A DNA stretch of 64,000 nucleotides, taken from contig CAWUID010000001.1 in the NCBI GenBank assembly GCA_963922315.1, forward strand, positions 1 to 64,000, given 5' to 3'. A model generated the notes under the pieces. That model did not search any database, was not told where the DNA came from, and worked only from the letters and a program-made list of their open reading frames with translations. Position numbers and translations under genes: made by a program. Within the stretch, counting starts at the first letter, position 1. Every line of letters starts with the position of its first letter. Origin of the DNA: JAHDBG01 sp963922315 (GTDB taxonomy: Bacteria; Pseudomonadota; Gammaproteobacteria; Chromatiales; Chromatiaceae). Of this stretch, positions 60,761-64,000 are shown in pieces.

Positions 60761-61794
60761 TGGAATATCTGCAAACCTTCTGGGCAAGTCTGCCTGTCGT
60801 CGTACAGATCCTGCTGAAGATCGCCGCGATCATGCTGCCGCTGATGCTCACCGTGGCCTATTACACTTATGCAGAACGCAAAGTGATCGGGCACATGCAG
60901 GCGCGTATGGGGCCGAACCGGGTTGGTTTCTTCGGCTTTCGACTGCTTGGTCTGGGACAGCCGATCGCCGACGCGGTCAAGCTGATGTTCAAAGAAATTG
61001 TCATCCCCAGTGGCGCGAACAAGCTGCTGTTTCTGATGGCGCCTTTGTTGTCTATCGGCCCGGCATTGGCTGCCTGGGCCGTATTCCCCTTTGATGCGGG
61101 CCTGGTGCTCGCCGACATCAATGCTGGTTTGTTATACATCCTGGCACTGACCTCACTCGGCGTGTATGGCGTGATTATCGCCGGCTGGGCATCCAATTCC
61201 AAATACGCTCTGCTCGGTGCGATGCGCTCCGCTGCACAGATTGTGGCGTATGAGATCGCGATGGGCTTTGCGCTGGTTGGCGTGCTGGTCGCTGCCGGCA
61301 GCCTGAATCTGGGTGACATTGTTGCTGCACAACAGGGCAGCCTGATCAGTTGGTACTGGCTGCCGTTGTTACCCCTGTTCGTGATTTATTTCATCTCTGG
61401 CGTGGCAGAAACAAACCGGGCACCCTTTGACGTGGCGGAAGGTGAATCTGAGATTGTGGCCGGCTTTCATGTCGAATATTCCGGCATGACTTTTGCGGTC
61501 TTCTTCCTGGCCGAATATGCGAATATGATCCTGATATCGGCCCTGACTGCCCTGATGTTTCTCGGTGGTTGGTTGTCACCTTTTCAGGGTACGCCGTTGG
61601 AAAGCTGGTTTGCCTGGGTGCCCGGTATCTTCTGGTTTCTGGCAAAAACCGGCTTTTTCATGTTCTGCTTTTTGTGGTTTCGCGCCACCTTTCCGCGTTA
61701 CCGTTATGATCAGATCATGCGCCTGGGCTGGAAAGTATTTATTCCGATCACAATAGTGTGGATTATTTTGGTCGCCTACCTGAAAGTGGCCTAA
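60760..61794 (+). CDS. nuoH: NADH dehydrogenase I subunit H
   Basis: Membrane subunit at the junction of the two arms of complex I, next to the quinone site. 344 residues from the ATG at 60760, which overlaps the nuoG stop. Conserved loops: AERKVIGHMQARMGPNRVG, LADAVKLMFKE-like PIADAVKLMFKEIVIP and ETNRAPFDVAEGESEIVAGFHVEYSG. About eight helices. Confidence 0.97.
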   Translation: MEYLQTFWASLPVVVQILLKIAAIMLPLMLTVAYYTYAERKVIGHMQARMGPNRVGFFGFRLLGLGQPIADAVKLMFKEIVIPSGANKLLFLMAPLLSIGPALAAWAVFPFDAGLVLADINAGLLYILALTSLGVYGVIIAGWASNSKYALLGAMRSAAQIVAYEIAMGFALVGVLVAAGSLNLGDIVAAQQGSLISWYWLPLLPLFVIYFISGVAETNRAPFDVAEGESEIVAGFHVEYSGMTFAVFFLAEYANMILISALTALMFLGGWLSPFQGTPLESWFAWVPGIFWFLAKTGFFMFCFLWFRATFPRYRYDQIMRLGWKVFIPITIVWIILVAYLKVA

Positions 61795-61809
61795 ACAAGG
61801 AACGGTTCA

Positions 61810-62298
61810 GTGCATACCATCATCAACTATCTGCGTAGCCTGTTTTTATTTGAATTGTTGCGCGGGCTTGGCCTCACCGCCAGATATTTATGGCGGAAGC
61901 CTTTTACGCTGGAATACCCGGAAGAAAAAGCACCGGTCTCTCCGCGCTTTCGTGGCTTGCATGCACTGCGTCGCTATCCGAACGGAGAAGAACGCTGCAT
62001 CGCCTGCAAATTATGTGAAGCAGTCTGCCCGGCATTAGCGATCACGATTGAAGCTGAACCGCGTGATGACGGCTCACGTCGTACCACCCGGTACGATATC
62101 GATCTGTTTAAATGTATCTATTGTGGTTTTTGTGAAGAATCCTGCCCGGTAGATTCCATCGTTGAAACCCGCATGTACGAATACCATTTTGAACAACGCG
62201 GCGAACAGATCATGACGAAACAAAAATTGCTCGAAATCGGCGATCAGTACGAACAACAGATCGCTGTCGACCGGCAAGCACAGGCTATGGTGCGCTGA
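61810..62298 (+). CDS. nuoI: NADH dehydrogenase I subunit I
   Basis: Ferredoxin-like subunit carrying clusters N6a and N6b. Two 4Fe-4S motifs: CIACKLCEAVCP and CIYCGFCEESCP. GTG start, preceded by AAGGAA. 162 residues, normal. It is the last nuo gene here; instead of nuoJ, folK follows on the other strand. Confidence 0.97.
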   Translation: MHTIINYLRSLFLFELLRGLGLTARYLWRKPFTLEYPEEKAPVSPRFRGLHALRRYPNGEERCIACKLCEAVCPALAITIEAEPRDDGSRRTTRYDIDLFKCIYCGFCEESCPVDSIVETRMYEYHFEQRGEQIMTKQKLLEIGDQYEQQIAVDRQAQAMVR

Positions 62299-62311
62299 TC
62301 TATTGACTTAC

Positions 62312-62334
62312 AGAGCGCTTTTTAAAAGCGCTCT
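62312..62334. terminator. Bidirectional hairpin between nuoI and folK
   Basis: AGAGCGCT (62312-62319) pairs with AGCGCTCT (62327-62334), with T and A runs closing the loop. The folK stop lies within it. It probably ends both convergent transcripts. Confidence 0.6.
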
Positions 62335-62810
62335 AAATCCATGTGCGGACACTGAGCTAACAGCCTTTTCACTGGCCCGGATTCAACAATAACAAGATCA
62401 GGTGCTATTTCCATCAACGGTTGCAACACAAATTGCCGTTTAGTCAGTTCCGGATGTGGCACGATCAGACGTTCTGACCGGATCGTATGTTCACCAAATA
62501 GCAGCAGATCTAAATCCAGCGTACGCGGCCCCCAATGGCGGATGCGCCGACGATGATGGACTTGTTCCAGACCCTGTAACGCATCCAGTAGTGCCTCAGC
62601 GGGCAAGGTAGTCCGGATGCAGGCCACGGCATTGATATAGTCTGGTTGATCCGCCGGGCCAACCGGTGCAGAGCGGTATAAGCCAGACTGTGCCATCATC
62701 TCGACTTCCGGCAGTGCAGCCAGCTCGTTAAATGCAGTTTGTACCTGCTGTATCGGATCGTCCAGGTTACTGCCCAGCCCGATATAAGCGACTTCAGTTT
62801 GTTTCGACAT
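62322..62810 (-). CDS. folK: HPPK, folate biosynthesis pyrophosphokinase
   Basis: Transfers pyrophosphate from ATP to 6-hydroxymethyl-dihydropterin. 162 residues with AYIGLGSNLDDP, YRSAPVGPADQPDYINAVA and the signature RHWGPRTLDLDLLLFG. Its 5' end overlaps the divergent toxin gene. Confidence 0.96.
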   Translation of the reverse strand: MSKQTEVAYIGLGSNLDDPIQQVQTAFNELAALPEVEMMAQSGLYRSAPVGPADQPDYINAVACIRTTLPAEALLDALQGLEQVHHRRRIRHWGPRTLDLDLLLFGEHTIRSERLIVPHPELTKRQFVLQPLMEIAPDLVIVESGPVKRLLAQCPHMDLERF

Positions 62811-63098
62811 GATTTTCTCAACTCTACAGATTCAAAATGGCTCGACGGATTAAAAGACCGGCGAGCTAAAGCACGTATCCAGGCTCGCATAGATAGAATG
62901 GAAATGGGGAATTTCGGGGATATTGCTCCCGTAGGTGAGGGCGTTAGTGAATTGCGTATCCCTTATGGGCCGGGTTACAGAGTTTATTGCTTACAAAGAG
63001 GCGCTGTTATCGTCATACTTTTGTCTGGCGGCAACAAAAATACTCAGGCTGCAGATATTGTACGAGCTAAAAAAATTGCAAAACAAATTGAGGATTAA
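62799..63098 (+). CDS. HigB/RelE-like toxin with damaged or unusual start
   Basis: The core SKWLDGLKDRRAKARIQARIDRMEMGNFGDIAPVGEGVSELRIPYGPGYRVYCLQRGAVIVILLSGG is a near-textbook addiction-module killer (Gp49/HigB group) of about 95-100 residues. No ATG is in frame close to the expected N-terminus. The ATG at 62809 fits the family (MIFST...) but is one frame off and stops at 62853. TTG at 62799 would give a full-length product but lies inside folK. Either a rare start is used or a one-base shift has inactivated the gene. Confidence 0.7.
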   Translation: MFRHDFLNSTDSKWLDGLKDRRAKARIQARIDRMEMGNFGDIAPVGEGVSELRIPYGPGYRVYCLQRGAVIVILLSGGNKNTQAADIVRAKKIAKQIED

Positions 63099-63395
63099 AT
63101 GATGTCTATACTAACTACTCGCTGGGATTCAGCGGAACATCTGAAAACAGAAAGTGATATGCAGTTATATCTTGAAGCTTGTCTGGAAGAGGCAGAAAAT
63201 GACCCGGAATTTATTATTCATGCATTAAATGTCGTCGCTCGTGCAAAAAGCATGAATCAGACTGCTGAAAATACAAATCAGATTTATAAAAGTGATGAAA
63301 AAATGTTGTTTCTGGAAGATAAATCTGATTTTTCAACAGTCGTATCAGTAGCAAGAAAACTAGGGTTTAAATTTGCCATACGACCTGCAACCTGA
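63099..63395 (+). CDS. HigA-like antitoxin with diverged DNA-binding part
   Basis: 98 residues. The N-terminal half (LTTRWDSAEHLKTESDMQLYLEACLEEAENDPEFIIHALNVVARAKSMNQ) matches antidotes paired with this toxin type. The following helix-turn-helix, normally with SRESLYKALS, is changed to NQIYKSDEKMLFLEDKSD. The end (FSTVVSVARKLGFKFAI) is again standard. The gene starts directly after the toxin stop. AT-rich composition suggests acquisition. Confidence 0.8.
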   Translation: MMSILTTRWDSAEHLKTESDMQLYLEACLEEAENDPEFIIHALNVVARAKSMNQTAENTNQIYKSDEKMLFLEDKSDFSTVVSVARKLGFKFAIRPAT

Positions 63396-63426
63396 AGTCT
63401 ATACCAATAGCATAGAGCAAGTCGGT

Positions 63427-64000
63427 TTATGTGACATAGTGGGTCGGGTCAGCTATACCTGCTGTGGCAAACCCCTGCGCACGTAACACACACGAGTCAC
63501 ACCGGCCACACGCCAGTCCCTCAGTATCTGCCTGGTAACAAGATACAGTCAGACTATAATCTAATTGATAGACCAGTCCCTGTCGAATGATCTCTGCTTT
63601 AGTCAGGTGCAGCAGTGGGGCATGAACCTGCACTGGCTGTCCTTCTACCCCGGCTCGGGTCGCCAACTGCGCCAGTTGAGCAAATGCCTGAATAAAAGCG
63701 GGGCGACAATCGGGGTAACCGGAATAATCTACCGCATTCACACCAATTACCAGATGCCTGGCTGCCAGTACTTCAGCCCAGCCTAGTGCCATAGATAAAA
63801 AAATCGTATTGCGTGCTGGCACATAGGTGACCGGGATACCTGGTTTCTCCGCATAATCCGGCACCGCAATTGTGGTATCCGTCAATGCTGAGCCACCGAT
63901 CACATCCAGAGCGAGTGGCATCACCTGATGTTCAACCACGCCAATCGCCTGCGCGACTCGCTGTGCTGCCTGCAATTCAGCCTGATGCCTTTGCTCGTAG
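63427..64000 (-). CDS. queC: 7-cyano-7-deazaguanine synthase (partial, 5' end outside window)
   Basis: Makes preQ0 for queuosine. The frame is open through position 64000 (YEQRHQAELQAAQ precedes the visible part, as in other QueC), so the N-terminal ATP loop is outside the window. Present are VTYVPARNTIFLSMALGWAEVL, VNAVDYSGYPDCRPAFIQAF, LTVSCYQAD and the zinc motif CGRCDSCVLRAQGF. Confidence 0.95.
   Translation of the reverse strand, partial: YEQRHQAELQAAQRVAQAIGVVEHQVMPLALDVIGGSALTDTTIAVPDYAEKPGIPVTYVPARNTIFLSMALGWAEVLAARHLVIGVNAVDYSGYPDCRPAFIQAFAQLAQLATRAGVEGQPVQVHAPLLHLTKAEIIRQGLVYQLDYSLTVSCYQADTEGLACGRCDSCVLRAQGFATAGIADPTHYVT

Overview
The window is a chromosomal segment of a Gram-negative bacterium, most likely a gammaproteobacterium of moderate GC content. 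The evidence is a dacA-dat-ybeD-lipB operon, bamC, tolB, a FimV-like LysM protein, glyQS-ubiG, lgt-thyA-folA, hisZ-purA and TRAP transporters. A small secreted protein resembling SoxXA-binding proteins, two TAXI-type binding proteins and a rhombosortase hint at a sulfur-oxidising (Thiotrichales-like) lineage. That placement is an inference, because no rRNA or phylogenetic marker was compared.

Layout. 0.2-9.9 kb: lipoylation and peptidoglycan genes, an L,D-transpeptidase, an RND efflux pair, a FimV-like protein, a decayed gene, and an unknown two-gene lipoprotein unit. 9.9-13.6 kb: glyQ-glyS-ubiG. 13.6-24.5 kb: two Rpn/transposase-like nuclease genes, an ABC-F ATPase, a giant FAD/Fe-S oxidoreductase, an asparaginase with an extended C-terminus, and a glycosyltransferase interrupted by one amber codon. 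24.5-29.4 kb: helicase HrpA between two toxin-antitoxin (TA) modules. 29.5-31.7 kb: a decayed RIC/ScdA-like fragment, an MBL-fold hydrolase, bamC and tRNA-Leu(CAG).

31.7-39.6 kb is the accessory core. It holds a 728-bp non-autonomous transposon with 23-bp terminal inverted repeats and a 9-bp target duplication, a TAXI binding protein, a 160-bp MITE-like palindrome, a response regulator with a degenerate receiver, tRNA-Arg(CCG), a complete dctPQM TRAP transporter, a SoxXA-binding-like protein and a second TAXI protein. 39.6-54.6 kb returns to housekeeping genes (argS, comF, tolB, two peptide-type ABC permeases, lgt, thyA, folA, map, hisZ, purA, rpe, suhB). Two TA modules are wedged into otherwise conserved neighbourhoods (lgt|TA|thyA and hisZ|HEPN-MNT|purA). 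54.6-64 kb: a holin-like/rhombosortase pair, an A-type Fe-S carrier, a REP-associated tyrosine transposase-like gene, ilvE, an isolated nuoGHI block, folK, a HigBA-like TA pair with a damaged toxin start, and the 3' part of queC.

Themes. Five TA modules lie at the edges of core genes. Several classes of palindromic elements are present: a transposon with inner paired hairpins, a MITE, and a three-hairpin repeat in two direct copies around purA-rpe-suhB. A RAYT-like gene that might act on such repeats sits nearby. The best candidates for something new are the 728-bp transposon and its paired hairpins, the three-hairpin repeat with the RAYT, the holin-like/rhombosortase operon, and the TAXI/TRAP/SoxXA-binding-like cluster.
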